Source of the DNA: Paenibacillus lactis
Lineage (GTDB): Bacteria > Bacillota > Bacilli > Paenibacillales > Paenibacillaceae
Direction: 5' to 3'
NCBI RefSeq assembly: GCF_017873605.1
Contig: NZ_JAGGKI010000010.1
Location: 62,001-126,000 of the forward strand
Length of the DNA stretch: 64,000 bases
A program made the translations under genes and the position numbers. Positions 1-8,933 of the stretch are shown one piece after another (the first letter of the stretch is position 1; each line of letters begins with the position of its first letter). Below the pieces are notes generated by a model. That model had not been told where the DNA came from. It saw nothing but the letters and a program-made list of their open reading frames with translations, and did not search any database.

Positions 1-47
1 GATGCTCCGACGCCCCCCTAACTGGGGTTCTCATCCTCATGGAACGC

Positions 48-78
48 AAAAACACCGCCATTAAGGAGGTGTTTTTTT
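48..78 (-). terminator. Intrinsic terminator downstream of tRNA-Arg
   Basis: AAAACACC (49-56) pairs with GGTGTTTT (68-75). Read on the minus strand the hairpin ends in a T run (complement of 48-52), placed directly after the tRNA 3' end. Confidence 0.75.
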
Positions 79-79
79 A

Positions 80-153
<74 letters not shown>

Positions 154-307
154 ATATGTATACATCTTTTTGAAACAGTAACGAAATATATTATATCGCA
201 ACTTCGTCATTTTTCAAAGAATTTTTTTGTAAAGGAATCATTCGGGGAATCAGCCGTTCGCTCGCAGGGTATTGTAATATCAAACAACCTTTCAGGAGGT
301 GGTACCC

Positions 308-604
308 GTGAGACAGCTGCTATCCTCATTATCGTACTTCAGCATTTTCTTTGCGCCCTTTATTCTCCCAATCCTGGTGTGGATTCTATCCCAAGATGCT
401 TATGTAGCGAAGCATGCGCGCCGCGCCCTTTTCTCTCATCTCTTCCCGCTTCTTGCAGCCATCCCGCTCATCTATATGGCGGTAACCTCAGGCTCCTTCG
501 GTTCCGTGATCGGGTACCTGATTCTGTTCGGCATCATTTATTTCGGCAGCTTCGTGTATAATATCGTCCTGGGCATTCAGGTTCTCCGCGAACCGAGCTA
601 CTGA
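308..604 (+). CDS. Small multi-pass membrane protein, DUF4870-like
   Basis: 98 residues, almost wholly hydrophobic, with three to four predicted membrane segments (about residues 6-25, 40-58, 60-80). A 'SQDAYVAKHARRAL' turn follows the first helix; an Asp plus a His-Ala-Arg-Arg pattern there is typical of DUF4870-type small membrane proteins. The AGGAGGT ribosome site at 294-300 overlaps the more upstream GTG at 299, so I place the start at GTG 308, seven bases further on. It stands alone between the tRNA and a bidirectional terminator. The biochemical role of the family is unknown; the family assignment is from pattern memory. Confidence 0.7.
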   Translation: MRQLLSSLSYFSIFFAPFILPILVWILSQDAYVAKHARRALFSHLFPLLAAIPLIYMAVTSGSFGSVIGYLILFGIIYFGSFVYNIVLGIQVLREPSY

Positions 605-647
605 TGCTTTTATCTGGGGATTTCGCAAAATCCTGACCTAAAAGAAG

Positions 648-680
648 AACCATGCCGCAATCGTCCGGCATGGTTCATTT
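648..680. terminator. Bidirectional terminator
   Basis: AACCATGCCG (648-657) pairs with CGGCATGGTT (666-675). It is T-rich on both sides and sits between the plus-strand membrane gene and the minus-strand stalk-domain gene, so it can end both. Confidence 0.7.
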
Positions 681-686
681 TATTTA

Positions 687-2168
687 TTATTTCGTTGTAA
701 TGTGCACCATTTTCTCGCTGCTGTCCCACTTGACGTCAGCGCCGAGAGCCGTAGCGACAAATCGAAGCGGTACCATCGTAGTGCCCTTTACCATGCGCGG
801 TGCGGAATCAAGCGTAACGTTCTTTCCGTTCACCACGGCCTGCTTTGATCCCATCTTCAGCTTGATTTGGGAGGAGCCTTTGACGGAGGTTATGGTCTGC
901 GTCTTCTGATCCCATTTCACGGAAGCGTCAAGCGATTCGAAAATCGCGCGCATCGGCACCAGCACGCTGCCGCCGGACATAACAGGTGCCTGTGCATAAG
1001 ATTGCAGCTGTCCGTTCAGCTTGATGCGGATCGGCATTTGGCCGATTTCTCTTCCGGATTGATCGTAGTATTTCAGCTTCACGCTCTTCACACGGGAATC
1101 ATAGTCGATCCGCAGCGTTGTGGTCTCATGAGCCGACAAGAACGTAGAGTTGGACTCCGATCCCAAGGAGCGTCCTTTCGCATCGTACGCCGTCGATTTG
1201 ACGGTAATGCGCTGGGACGTATCCCCGTTCTCGATCCCGATTGTAACGACAAGCTTGTTGTTAACGGTCATCCGGCCTTCGGCGATAATTTTCGGCGTTT
1301 GGCTGCTTCCGGTCAGGAACACCTTGATATTGCTGGCCGCTTTGCCTGCTTCCAGCTCAGCCGCAAAATTCGCGATTTCGCTGCCGCTCAGGTAACCTGT
1401 GGTCGTGTTCACTTCCAGCACCTTGCCGCTGCCATTGCTGCCGACGACGATTACGCCAACCCGTCCGCCTTCTTTACGGTTTTGGATCGAGCCGGTTACG
1501 ATCAGCTTCCCGTTCTCGAGACGGCTTCCGGTTTGAAGCAGCTTCACAGCGTCCTCTACCGGATCAATCGCGGAAACTTTAACCGTTTTAATCAATTTGG
1601 CTGCTTTCAACTCGACTTCGAAGGTAGAAACCTCGCTGCCGGTGAAGTAGCCGTCTGCCGACGTAACCTCAACCGCTTTACCGGAAGCGTCGTATCCAAC
1701 AGCCAACATGCCCACATTGCGGCCCTCGGTTCCATTCTGAACGACGCCGGTTACCTTGACCACTCCGTTATCCGTCCTCGATCCGGATGCCAGCAGCTTG
1801 GCTTCACTGCCTGCCGGACCGGCTGGAAGCACTTCTACCCGCTTGATGCTGCTCCCGCCGTCTAGATCCACTTCATATGTATTGATTTCATCGCTCATGA
1901 AATATTCCGAGTTGCCGGCTACTTCCAGCGCATTGCCGTTCTCGTCATAACCTACGACATAAAAGCCGCCCTCTTTGCCGGAACCGCCATTGCGAACATC
2001 GGCAGTAACGCGCATTTTGCCATTAATAAGCTCATGGGATGATTCAAGTATGCTAATTCCTTCAGTGCCTTCTGCCTTCACAGCTCCCTGAACGGGTCCG
2101 AAGATGAGCGAAAAAGCGAGCAGTCCCGCGCCCAGCAGCTTCGTCAAATTTCTGTTTGTTTTGCGCAA
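687..2168 (-). CDS. Secreted protein with repeated beta domains and C-terminal stalk domain
   Basis: 493 residues. An N-terminal signal peptide (KLLGAGLLAFSLIFGPVQG, then AVKA) directs export. Three to four related segments of about 80 residues follow, each containing 'G.VxNGxxG...VGYDxxGKxxEV', resembling FxLYD-type beta-sandwich repeats. The last 115 residues are a stalk domain like the N-terminal domain of copper amine oxidase ('IRIKLNGQLQSYAQ', 'VPMRAIFESLDASVKWD', 'VPLRFVATALGADVKWD'), common in Paenibacillus envelope proteins and not itself catalytic. An upstream in-frame TTG at 2174 is only one base from the GGGGAG ribosome site, so I prefer TTG 2168 with a seven-base spacer. It is monocistronic with its own promoter. 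Ligand and role are unknown. Confidence 0.8.
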   Translation of the reverse strand: MRKTNRNLTKLLGAGLLAFSLIFGPVQGAVKAEGTEGISILESSHELINGKMRVTADVRNGGSGKEGGFYVVGYDENGNALEVAGNSEYFMSDEINTYEVDLDGGSSIKRVEVLPAGPAGSEAKLLASGSRTDNGVVKVTGVVQNGTEGRNVGMLAVGYDASGKAVEVTSADGYFTGSEVSTFEVELKAAKLIKTVKVSAIDPVEDAVKLLQTGSRLENGKLIVTGSIQNRKEGGRVGVIVVGSNGSGKVLEVNTTTGYLSGSEIANFAAELEAGKAASNIKVFLTGSSQTPKIIAEGRMTVNNKLVVTIGIENGDTSQRITVKSTAYDAKGRSLGSESNSTFLSAHETTTLRIDYDSRVKSVKLKYYDQSGREIGQMPIRIKLNGQLQSYAQAPVMSGGSVLVPMRAIFESLDASVKWDQKTQTITSVKGSSQIKLKMGSKQAVVNGKNVTLDSAPRMVKGTTMVPLRFVATALGADVKWDSSEKMVHITTK

Positions 2169-2220
2169 ATCCAATCTCCCCTTGTCAAATATGCTAGAAT
2201 CATGCTTACACTAATCTAAC

Positions 2221-2248
2221 ATTATAGGCAAGATTCCCCTGTTATCAA
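2221..2248 (-). promoter_or_regulatory. SigA-type promoter of the stalk-domain gene
   Basis: On the minus strand TTGATA (complement of 2243-2248), 16-base spacer, TATAAT (complement of 2221-2226). The predicted start lies about 45 bases before the TTG start codon. Confidence 0.7.
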
Positions 2249-2450
2249 ATAGAGGATAAGTCCTATTTCTTAATTTTGCGTAATCCACAGCCGTCATTGG
2301 TCCCTATTCCCCAGAGCGATGGGCTCCTCCACCAGCATCCTATATTCAGACGGCCTTTCGCTTGCAGAACTGCGTAATGAAACGCAAAGGCATCCGAGAA
2401 AGGTTGTGCTTACGGCGGCAGCTTCCCCTTTACATGGGCCATGTGACATG

Positions 2451-2483
2451 AAAAAGCCTGGTCCAAACGGACCAGGCTTTTTT
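2451..2483. terminator. Strong intrinsic terminator
   Basis: A perfect 14-bp stem, AAAAAGCCTGGTCC (2451-2464) with its complement at 2469-2482, and an AAAC loop. It terminates the minus-strand gene ending at 2527 and can act in both directions. Confidence 0.85.
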
Positions 2484-2526
2484 ACAGGGTTTTGACACAA
2501 GCGCTTTATTGTTTTATGTGACTTGC

Positions 2527-2892
2527 CTAAAAATAAAGCGGACCTTCGCTCAGCCGTTGATTCAGCTGTTCGTACAGCTGTCCGGTGGAGAGCAGCTGCT
2601 GCTTGAAGGCATCCCGGTCTTCTTCTGCTGTAGACGCCGCGCTGTTCTCGAACGCCACATCCGTCGCATCCACAAAAGCATCATGCATGCTGTTATCATA
2701 CCAGTCCACCTCCAAGCTGGCATTGCTGCGTACGATTTTTACCAGATCATAGCCTCCCAAAGGAGACGATGGGGTCAAATAGGCCAGCAAAGCGCTTTCT
2801 CCCTCCTCTTGCGGATAAACCTCAACCTCGGCGCAAGGCGCTCCGTTCACTTCCGTAATTCGCCGTATTTTAGCATCTCTAATTGCATACAT
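2527..2892 (-). CDS. Conserved-looking hypothetical protein
   Basis: 121 residues, soluble, acidic, without signal peptide or membrane helix. The N-terminal half reads as a beta-rich domain (MYAIRDAKIRRITEVNG...EVEVYP) and the C-terminal half as helical (AEEDRDAFKQQLLSTGQLYEQLNQRL). The start at 2892 is chosen for the AAGGAGA ribosome site eight bases upstream; an in-frame ATG further up lacks one. It lies 57 bases after the next minus-strand gene, so the two probably form an operon divergent from asnO. I do not recognise a family. Confidence 0.65.
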   Translation of the reverse strand: MYAIRDAKIRRITEVNGAPCAEVEVYPQEEGESALLAYLTPSSPLGGYDLVKIVRSNASLEVDWYDNSMHDAFVDATDVAFENSAASTAEEDRDAFKQQLLSTGQLYEQLNQRLSEGPLYF

Positions 2893-2949
2893 GGTTCCAT
2901 TCTCCTTACCCGGATGCGCAGCTTCCATGCTCAGCATCCTTCATATTTT

Positions 2950-3267
2950 TCAAGTCAGCTCGGATAGCAGCCGCAGCTCCTCCATCTGTTGACGCGTTTC
3001 TGGCGTGCCCAGACGGTAGATGGTCCGGTATACTCTGTCCAGCGAGGTCTGAAATAAAGTATTTGTGCTTTGCTCCGGAGTATCCGGCCAAGGGAAGACA
3101 TATCCCGGAAACGCCTCCTCTTCTTTCTCCTGCAGCATGTCCAGCTCAATCCGGACCTGATCCGCCTCTTCGGGCGTGGCCTCGATCTCCCATTCGTACG
3201 GACTCGCCCCTTGTTCGGTTAGAACCGAGCGGCTTTGCACGGACACATAGTAGGTTGACTTGTCCAT
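2950..3267 (-). CDS. Hypothetical protein, operon partner of the 2527-2892 gene
   Basis: 105 residues, acidic and soluble, with a predicted beta start (STYYVSVQSRSVL), a glutamate-rich helix (ATPEEADQVRIELDMLQEKEEEAF) and a C-terminal helix (PETRQQMEELRLLSEL). An AAGGAG ribosome site lies properly before ATG 3267. It is the first gene of the short minus-strand unit and is divergent from asnO. No recognised domain or catalytic motif; function unknown. Confidence 0.7.
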   Translation of the reverse strand: MDKSTYYVSVQSRSVLTEQGASPYEWEIEATPEEADQVRIELDMLQEKEEEAFPGYVFPWPDTPEQSTNTLFQTSLDRVYRTIYRLGTPETRQQMEELRLLSELT

Positions 3268-3431
3268 GGACGCTTCTCTCCTTCGCTTTGAATTCGCCGT
3301 CGTTCCTTAGTTTTCGTAAAAGGACAGACATTTTATGCCCTGCTTCGGCATATATCTGGTATCACTTTGGCGACTAAGGGAGTAAAAAGATGGGACAGCG
3401 TACGACAAAGACAAAGAGAGGATGAACCGTC

Positions 3432-5276
3432 ATGTGCGGAATAACCGGTTTTATACAATGGAACGGCGATTTGACGCAGGATTCGCAGCTGCTGGTAAAA
3501 ATGACAGAGAGTTTGGCTCACCGCGGACCTGACGGATCCGGCACCTGGATTTCAAACCCGTGCGCATTCGGTCACCGCAGACTCAGCGTGATCGACCCCG
3601 AAAATGGAGCACAGCCGATGATCATTCATCAGGAAGATGAAGTCTACGCTATTGTATACAATGGGGAATTATATAATGCAGTCGAGCTTCGAGAGGATCT
3701 CATACGACGCGGACACCGTTTCAGCACCAAATGCGATACCGAGGTTCTCCTGGTCTCCTATATCGAATGGGGCCCCGACTGCCTGGAGCGCCTTAACGGT
3801 ATTTTTGCGTTTGCCATTTGGGACAGCGCGCGTGAACAGGTATTTCTGGCGCGTGACCGGGTCGGGGTTAAACCTTTGTTCTACAGTTATATCGATGGAA
3901 CGCTAATCTTCGGCTCCGAGCCGAAGGCACTGCTGCAGCACCCCAAGGTCGAGCCGGTGGTCGGGGCGGAAGGGCTTGCCGAAGTGTTCATTATCGGCCC
4001 TGCAAGAACGCCTGGGCATGGCGTTTACAAGGATATTTCCGAGCTTCGTCCTGGCATGGCCATGATCTTTAGCCGGGAAGGGCTGCGAAAGTATACGTAC
4101 TGGAAGCTGGAAAGCAAGCCCCATGAGGATGATGTCCTACGCACGGCAAGCTACCTGCAGGGCCTTCTCCGCGATACGGTAGAACGCCAGCTCGTATCGG
4201 ATGTTCCGGTCTGCTCGCTGCTCTCCGGAGGGCTGGATTCCAGCGCGCTCTCGTCGCTGGCCGTAGACTATTACCGGCGAACAGGCCAAGGACAAGTGCA
4301 TACCTACTCCGTCGATTATGTCGACAACAGCAAGCATTTCCAGTCCCACTCCTTCCAGCCTGGCGCCGATGGACCGTGGATCAAGCGCATGCATGAGGAG
4401 CTCGGGACCCATCATCATTGGGTCGAGTTTGACACGCCCGAGCTGGTCGAGGCGCTGGATGATTCAACAAGGACGCGTGATCTGCCGGGAATGGCGGATG
4501 TCGATGCTTCCTTATTCCTCTTCTGCCGCGAGATCAAAAAAGGCGCAACGGTCGCCATATCCGGCGAGGCTGCCGATGAAATATTCGGCGGCTATCCATG
4601 GTTTCACCGGGAAGAAATGCTCAATTCCGGCACCTTTCCTTGGTCGGTTGCACCGGATATGCGGGCAAGTCTCTTGTCTCCCGAAATCCGGGAATGGATC
4701 CGGCCGCTGGAATACCTCGGGGATCGTTATTCGGATGCGGTGGCCGAGGTTCCGAAGCTGGACGGCGAAACCGGGGAGCAGGCGAAGATGCGGGTCATGT
4801 CATACCTTAATATCACCCGCTTCATGCCAACGCTGCTGGATCGGAAGGACCGGATGAGCATGGGCGTTGGATTGGAAGTCCGGGTTCCTTATACGGACCA
4901 CCGGCTGATTGAATATGTATGGAATATTCCGTGGAGCATCAAGTCGACCGGAAACCGGGAAAAGGGCATTCTCCGAAAAGCGCTCGAAGGCGTTCTTCCA
5001 GACGATGTGCTCTATCGGAAAAAAAGTCCGTATCCAAAAACCCATAACCCGAACTATCTCGCGGCGGTCAAGGCTCAGGTGCTCCGCATTTTGGACGACG
5101 CCTCCTCACCGCTGCTGCCGCTTATCGACAAGACGCGGATCCGCGAGCTGGCATCCTCACCGGATGCTTCGTCCAACCTTCCTTGGTTCGGGCAGCTGAT
5201 GTCCGGCCCGCAATTGTTTGCATACCTGGCACAGGTACATTTCTGGCTTAAGGAGTACAATGTCTCGATACGCTGA
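3432..5276 (+). CDS. asnO: Asparagine synthase (glutamine-hydrolysing), AsnO type
   Basis: 614 residues, the length of Bacillus subtilis AsnO, and the sequence follows AsnO throughout (for example RTPGHG, SGEAADEIFGGYPWFH, LLDRKDRMSMG). The class II glutamine amidotransferase domain (about 2-200) starts Met-Cys-Gly, so Cys2 is the nucleophile that releases ammonia. The synthetase domain carries the pyrophosphate loop SGGLDSS near residue 260 and converts aspartate plus ATP and ammonia to asparagine in the cytoplasm. AsnO is the paralogue linked to sporulation in B. subtilis, which fits the other sporulation genes here. The gene is monocistronic with a convergent terminator. Confidence 0.93.
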   Translation: MCGITGFIQWNGDLTQDSQLLVKMTESLAHRGPDGSGTWISNPCAFGHRRLSVIDPENGAQPMIIHQEDEVYAIVYNGELYNAVELREDLIRRGHRFSTKCDTEVLLVSYIEWGPDCLERLNGIFAFAIWDSAREQVFLARDRVGVKPLFYSYIDGTLIFGSEPKALLQHPKVEPVVGAEGLAEVFIIGPARTPGHGVYKDISELRPGMAMIFSREGLRKYTYWKLESKPHEDDVLRTASYLQGLLRDTVERQLVSDVPVCSLLSGGLDSSALSSLAVDYYRRTGQGQVHTYSVDYVDNSKHFQSHSFQPGADGPWIKRMHEELGTHHHWVEFDTPELVEALDDSTRTRDLPGMADVDASLFLFCREIKKGATVAISGEAADEIFGGYPWFHREEMLNSGTFPWSVAPDMRASLLSPEIREWIRPLEYLGDRYSDAVAEVPKLDGETGEQAKMRVMSYLNITRFMPTLLDRKDRMSMGVGLEVRVPYTDHRLIEYVWNIPWSIKSTGNREKGILRKALEGVLPDDVLYRKKSPYPKTHNPNYLAAVKAQVLRILDDASSPLLPLIDKTRIRELASSPDASSNLPWFGQLMSGPQLFAYLAQVHFWLKEYNVSIR

Positions 5277-5293
5277 CGATTGCCTTTCAGCAT

Positions 5294-5338
5294 AAAAAAA
5301 AGGAACCATGCCCGTCTCGCCAGGGCATGGTTTCCTTA
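5294..5338. terminator. Bidirectional terminator between asnO and rdgB
   Basis: The AAGGAACCATGCCC strand near 5300-5313 pairs with GGGCATGGTTTCCTT at 5323-5337. A/T runs flank both sides, as expected between convergent genes. Confidence 0.85.
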
Positions 5339-5344
5339 CGTTCC

Positions 5345-5977
5345 CTACATTTCCGATTTCAGCTGGGCCACAAGCTTCGACAGCGCTTCGCCGCGATGGC
5401 TGATAGCCTGCTTCTCTTCCATGGTCAATTCCGCCATCGTCTTCTCATGGCTCGGCAGGTAGAAGAGCGGATCATAGCCGAAGCCGCCCCCACCGGCCGG
5501 CTCGGATGTAATCCAGCCGTCCACCGTTCCCTCAGCCGTAAGCTTACGTCCCGACTGCGGATCATACAATACCAGAACGCAGACGAACCGGGCCGGACTG
5601 AGCAGCGGCTGCTCCGTGTCCTCACCGAGCTTCAGCTTCTCCAGCTCGGCAAGAAGCTTCGCGTTGTTATCCTCGTCGGCGCCGTGCGTTCCGGCGTACC
5701 TGGCAGAGTACACGCCGGGCGCTCCCCCGAGCGCATCGACGCACAAACCGGAATCGTCCGCAAGCACGGGCAGCCCCAGCGCTTCGGCGACCTCTTTGGC
5801 TTTCTTGAAGGCATTCTCTTCAAACGTTGCTCCGTCCTCGACGACATCCGGCAGGTCGGGAAAGTCATACATGCTTTTTACTTCCGTGCCGAAAGCTGCG
5901 AATGCATGGGCGAATTCCTTCACTTTCCCCGCATTGCGCGTCGCTACGATAAGTGTATCTCCTAGTACGAATGCCAT
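5345..5977 (-). CDS. rdgB: XTP/dITP diphosphatase (RdgB/HAM1 family)
   Basis: 210 residues. Hydrolyses dITP, XTP and other non-canonical purine triphosphates to monophosphates, keeping them out of DNA and RNA. Family motifs: ATRNAGKVKEF near the start (nucleotide binding), EENAFKKA, the acidic LADDSGLCVDALGGAPGVYSARYAG segment, and GFGYDPLF with SHR.EAL at the C-terminus. GGAG lies nine bases before the ATG. It follows rph by four bases, and the gerM-rph-rdgB order matches the B. subtilis gerM-rph-ysnA arrangement, so the three are probably co-transcribed. Confidence 0.95.
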   Translation of the reverse strand: MAFVLGDTLIVATRNAGKVKEFAHAFAAFGTEVKSMYDFPDLPDVVEDGATFEENAFKKAKEVAEALGLPVLADDSGLCVDALGGAPGVYSARYAGTHGADEDNNAKLLAELEKLKLGEDTEQPLLSPARFVCVLVLYDPQSGRKLTAEGTVDGWITSEPAGGGGFGYDPLFYLPSHEKTMAELTMEEKQAISHRGEALSKLVAQLKSEM

Positions 5978-5981
5978 CGCC

Positions 5982-6740
5982 TTACACTCCGCTTCCCGCG
6001 TTCACCGATCCAATCTTTGCCGCGATCGGTCCAAGCGCTTCCTGTTGTCTAGCGATCAGCTCGTTGATTCCTTTTTGCCCAAGCTCCAAAATTTGGTCCA
6101 GCTCCTGTCGGGAGAACGGGCTCTCTTCCCCGGTTCCCTGAACCTCGACGAATGTTCCGCTGCCCGTCATAACCAGGTTCATATCCACCTTCGCCTTGGA
6201 GTCTTCCTCATAGTTCAGGTCAAGCAGCGCCTGTCCGCCCGCAATGCCGACGCTGACGGATGCCAGGTAATCGGTAATCGGGAATACCGCAAGCTTATGC
6301 TGCTCGGCAATTTTATTGACCGCGATGGCCAGCGCAACGAATGCACCCGTGATGGAAGTCGTCCGCGTTCCGCCGTCCGCCTGGATAACATCGCAATCCA
6401 GGGTAATCGTCCGCTCGCCAAGCGCATTCAGATTTACAACGGACCGGAGCGCACGGCCGATCAGCCGCTGAATTTCCATCGTCCGTCCGCTCAGCTTGCC
6501 GCGGTTCGCTTCCCGCTGATTGCGGGACTGCGTTGCGCGCGGCAGCATCGAATATTCGGCCGTAACCCAGCCTTTTCCCTGTCCCTTCAGGAACGGGGGA
6601 ACCTTCTCGTCCACGGTAGCGGTAATCAATACCTTGGTGTCCCCCATCTCGATGTACACAGAGCCTTCCGCATATTTATTCACATGGGTTGATAAATTCA
6701 TCGGGCGAAGCTCATCGCTCTTACGTCCGTTAGATCTCAT
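5982..6740 (-). CDS. rph: Ribonuclease PH
   Basis: 252 residues. A phosphate-dependent 3'-5' exoribonuclease that trims tRNA 3' ends. The fold is visible from MRSNGRKSDELRP to the ADGGTRTTSITGAFVAL active-site segment, with SVGIAGGQALLDLNYEED downstream. The start at 6740 is chosen because AGGAGG stands seven bases before it; an ATG 27 bases upstream would add 'MRYEVGGKQ', which other RNase PH proteins lack. Middle gene of the gerM-rph-rdgB operon. Confidence 0.96.
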   Translation of the reverse strand: MRSNGRKSDELRPMNLSTHVNKYAEGSVYIEMGDTKVLITATVDEKVPPFLKGQGKGWVTAEYSMLPRATQSRNQREANRGKLSGRTMEIQRLIGRALRSVVNLNALGERTITLDCDVIQADGGTRTTSITGAFVALAIAVNKIAEQHKLAVFPITDYLASVSVGIAGGQALLDLNYEEDSKAKVDMNLVMTGSGTFVEVQGTGEESPFSRQELDQILELGQKGINELIARQQEALGPIAAKIGSVNAGSGV

Positions 6741-6862
6741 TTGTTTGCCTCCTACTTCATATCGCAATCCTGATCAGCATCCCCTATTCTACCAAAGTGT
6801 TGGCATAAAAGCACCTTTTTGGACGAGAGACAGTCCCCGTATCGTCAGCAAATGCCCGGCTC

Positions 6863-7918
6863 TTAAATCGATATTTCGTTAATGAATTCCGGCGCGCTTA
6901 CAGGCTCGCTGTAGTTGCGGCTGTCTTCCCCGATGACCTCGGCCAGATCATTCATATGGATTTTGACCTTCGCGTCGTTCGCGTTTTCGGATACCGTCAA
7001 TACGACGGCTTGAAGCAGCTCAACCGGAACCGCATCCCCTTCGACAAACATGCCGTCTTCAAGGGATACGGTCACCGAACCGTCCTCCCCTTTCTCGATA
7101 GCTTTTACCTTCGTATTGTCCGGAATGACCTCCGCCAGGCCGTCACCGTACTGCGGGCCGCGGATCAGCTCGTTCAGCGCGGCTGTTACCGCATCTTGAC
7201 CGCTCGGCACGAGTCTTGTAACCGGGACATAGTACTGGATCCCGGACGGAGTAACCGAGGAGAAATATACGGTAACCGGGGAAGAAGCGGAATACACCGC
7301 ATCGTCGGCCTTCTGCAGATTGATGCCCATCGAGCGGGAGAGCGGGCGGTCCAGCGGCGTTTTATTCACCGGCATTTCGGTCAAGCGTGTCCCCTCTACC
7401 CATACCTGCATCTGTTCAACACCCTCATGCCCTGTCAGCGTCCAGGTCAGCGCCTCCAAAATTTTCCGTTCATCCGAAGGCTTGTATTCGGTAAATGCCT
7501 TATTGAATTCCACAACGGCCATTTTGTTCTCCGCATCGACGGTCACATTGTTAATTACCGTTCCGGCCGGCAGTACGCCTTGGAAGCCCTGCGGAATATA
7601 TCCGGTATAGCGTCCGCCGCTGACGAGTACTTCCAAAGACTCCTTTAGCTCACTCCCGGCCTCCGCCTTCGGTATGCCCAGCGTCACAGGCGCAAGCATT
7701 CCCCTGGCATCGGCAAGATATACCGTCGTCTGCATGCCGATCTCACCCTGGGCAGCCGAGGAATTCACATTCTCCAACATTTGCTTCTCCACTTGTGCAG
7801 GCGGCGGGTCAATCGCTTCGGACTGTTTGCCCGCAAACGGACCGCAGCCGGACATGATAATCGGAACAGCAAGCAGCCCGGCGGCCGAAAGCCTGCGAAG
7901 ATTACGTTTACTGGTCAT
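6863..7918 (-). CDS. gerM: GerM-type sporulation/germination lipoprotein
   Basis: 351 residues. A signal peptide with the lipobox IMSGC marks it as a lipoprotein. Two GerMN repeats follow: first around TVYLADARGMLAPVT...GVLPAGTVINNVTVDAENKMAVVEFNKAF, second around TVYFSSVTPSGIQYYVPVTRLV...VIPDNTKVKAIEKGEDGSVTVSLED. GerM is needed for sporulation and germination in B. subtilis, where it is tied to engulfment and cortex. The start at 7918 follows GGGGAGG with an eight-base spacer; the further-upstream ATG overlaps that site. First gene of the gerM-rph-rdgB unit. Confidence 0.92.
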   Translation of the reverse strand: MTSKRNLRRLSAAGLLAVPIIMSGCGPFAGKQSEAIDPPPAQVEKQMLENVNSSAAQGEIGMQTTVYLADARGMLAPVTLGIPKAEAGSELKESLEVLVSGGRYTGYIPQGFQGVLPAGTVINNVTVDAENKMAVVEFNKAFTEYKPSDERKILEALTWTLTGHEGVEQMQVWVEGTRLTEMPVNKTPLDRPLSRSMGINLQKADDAVYSASSPVTVYFSSVTPSGIQYYVPVTRLVPSGQDAVTAALNELIRGPQYGDGLAEVIPDNTKVKAIEKGEDGSVTVSLEDGMFVEGDAVPVELLQAVVLTVSENANDAKVKIHMNDLAEVIGEDSRNYSEPVSAPEFINEISI

Positions 7919-8134
7919 GTATTGTTCCTCCCCTAACATTTTTAGTACAGGTTGTACTCCTATGTATACGAGCCCTTTCCAAAAAAATACCGTCCAGTTT
8001 CCCCTTTCTGGACAAAGGGGTTCCTAAAAAGTACAATCGTCTTTAAGCGCGAGATCAAAAAGTCAAAAGACGACTTTTTGAACAACCTCTATAAGCAGCT
8101 TTTACCAAACTACGAAAATGAGGTGATATCCATC

Positions 8135-8698
8135 ATGGCTGAAATGGATGCAAACATCCCGTATAGTCTCAACAGCAAAAAGGTAGCGGAAGCAACCCGA
8201 AGCCTGCTTAAGGAACGAGGAGTCAAGGTGGAGGAAATCGCCGAGCTGGTGATGATCCTTCAGAAGAAATATTATCCGAATTTGACGATGGAGGAATGCA
8301 TGCAGAACGTCGACGCGGTTCTAAGCAAGCGCGAGGTCCAGAATGCGGTGCTGACCGGAATCCAGCTGGACAAGCTGGCGGAGGAAGGGAAGCTTATTTC
8401 TCCCCTTCAGGAGATGCTGGCCAATGATGAAGGGCTGTATGGCGTAGACGAGGTTCTGGCCTTCTCCATTGTTAACGTGTACGGCAGCATCGGCTTTACG
8501 AACTACGGATACATCGACAAGCTGAAGCCCGGCGTCCTTGAACGGCTTAACGACAAAACGGACGGAGACGTCCATACCTTCCTGGACGATATCGTCGGGG
8601 CTGTTGCCGCGGCGGCCAGCAGCCGGATCGCCCACCGCAAGCAGGCGGAACGGGAGCTTGAATTGTATGGGACGACCGAAGAACTGCCGAAGGATTAG
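8135..8698 (+). CDS. Phosphatidylglycerophosphatase A family protein (YutG-like)
   Basis: 187 residues. Related to PgpA and B. subtilis YutG: 'ILQKKYYPNLTMEECMQNVDAVLSKREVQNAVLTGIQLD', then 'GLYGVDEVLAFSIVNVYGSIGFTNYGYIDKLKPGVL' and 'HTFLDDIVGAVAAAA'. PgpA proper dephosphorylates phosphatidylglycerophosphate in the membrane; this soluble-looking branch keeps the family core but its own substrate is not established. The frame is open further upstream, but GAGGTG at 8120-8125 with a nine-base spacer supports ATG 8135. It is divergent from gerM and ends at a strong terminator. Confidence 0.85.
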   Translation: MAEMDANIPYSLNSKKVAEATRSLLKERGVKVEEIAELVMILQKKYYPNLTMEECMQNVDAVLSKREVQNAVLTGIQLDKLAEEGKLISPLQEMLANDEGLYGVDEVLAFSIVNVYGSIGFTNYGYIDKLKPGVLERLNDKTDGDVHTFLDDIVGAVAAAASSRIAHRKQAERELELYGTTEELPKD

Positions 8699-8746
8699 TG
8701 CAATTAAACCTCCTCTGGCGGACGCTACTTTCAACATATGAAGTAA

Positions 8747-8792
8747 AGCAAGCAGGCCCGCTTCTGAAAGCGAGCCTGCTTGCTGCTTTTAA
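8747..8792 (+). terminator. Terminator of the PgpA-like gene
   Basis: AGCAAGCAGGC (8747-8757) pairs with GCCTGCTTGCT (8774-8784), an inner CGCTT/AAGCG extends the stem, and GCTTTT follows. Confidence 0.85.
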
Positions 8793-8933
8793 CGCGAAAG
8801 ACGCTGCAAGAATACAATCTTTACAGAAAAGAACCGTCAAAACGTTCCTCATTTCAAAGAGTTATAGACGAATGGGATAGGTCACAGAAGCTCTGCAACG
8901 TCCTCTGCAGCCGGGTTTCTTCTATAATATAGG

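Larger units (their letters stand above)
2169..2526. other. Intergenic stretch, promoter and terminator only
   Basis: About 360 bases without a credible gene. It holds the promoter of the stalk-domain gene (2221-2248) and the terminator of the next minus-strand gene (2451-2483). A 68-codon minus-strand frame runs straight through that terminator and has no ribosome site, so I do not call it. Confidence 0.6.

Noticed and set aside
867..1865. 332-codon plus-strand frame
   Set aside because: Antisense to the stalk-domain gene, which has signal peptide and known domain; the plus frame is rich in odd residues and lacks a start site.
2294..2500. 68-codon minus-strand frame
   Set aside because: Runs through a strong bidirectional terminator, no ribosome site, no protein-like composition.
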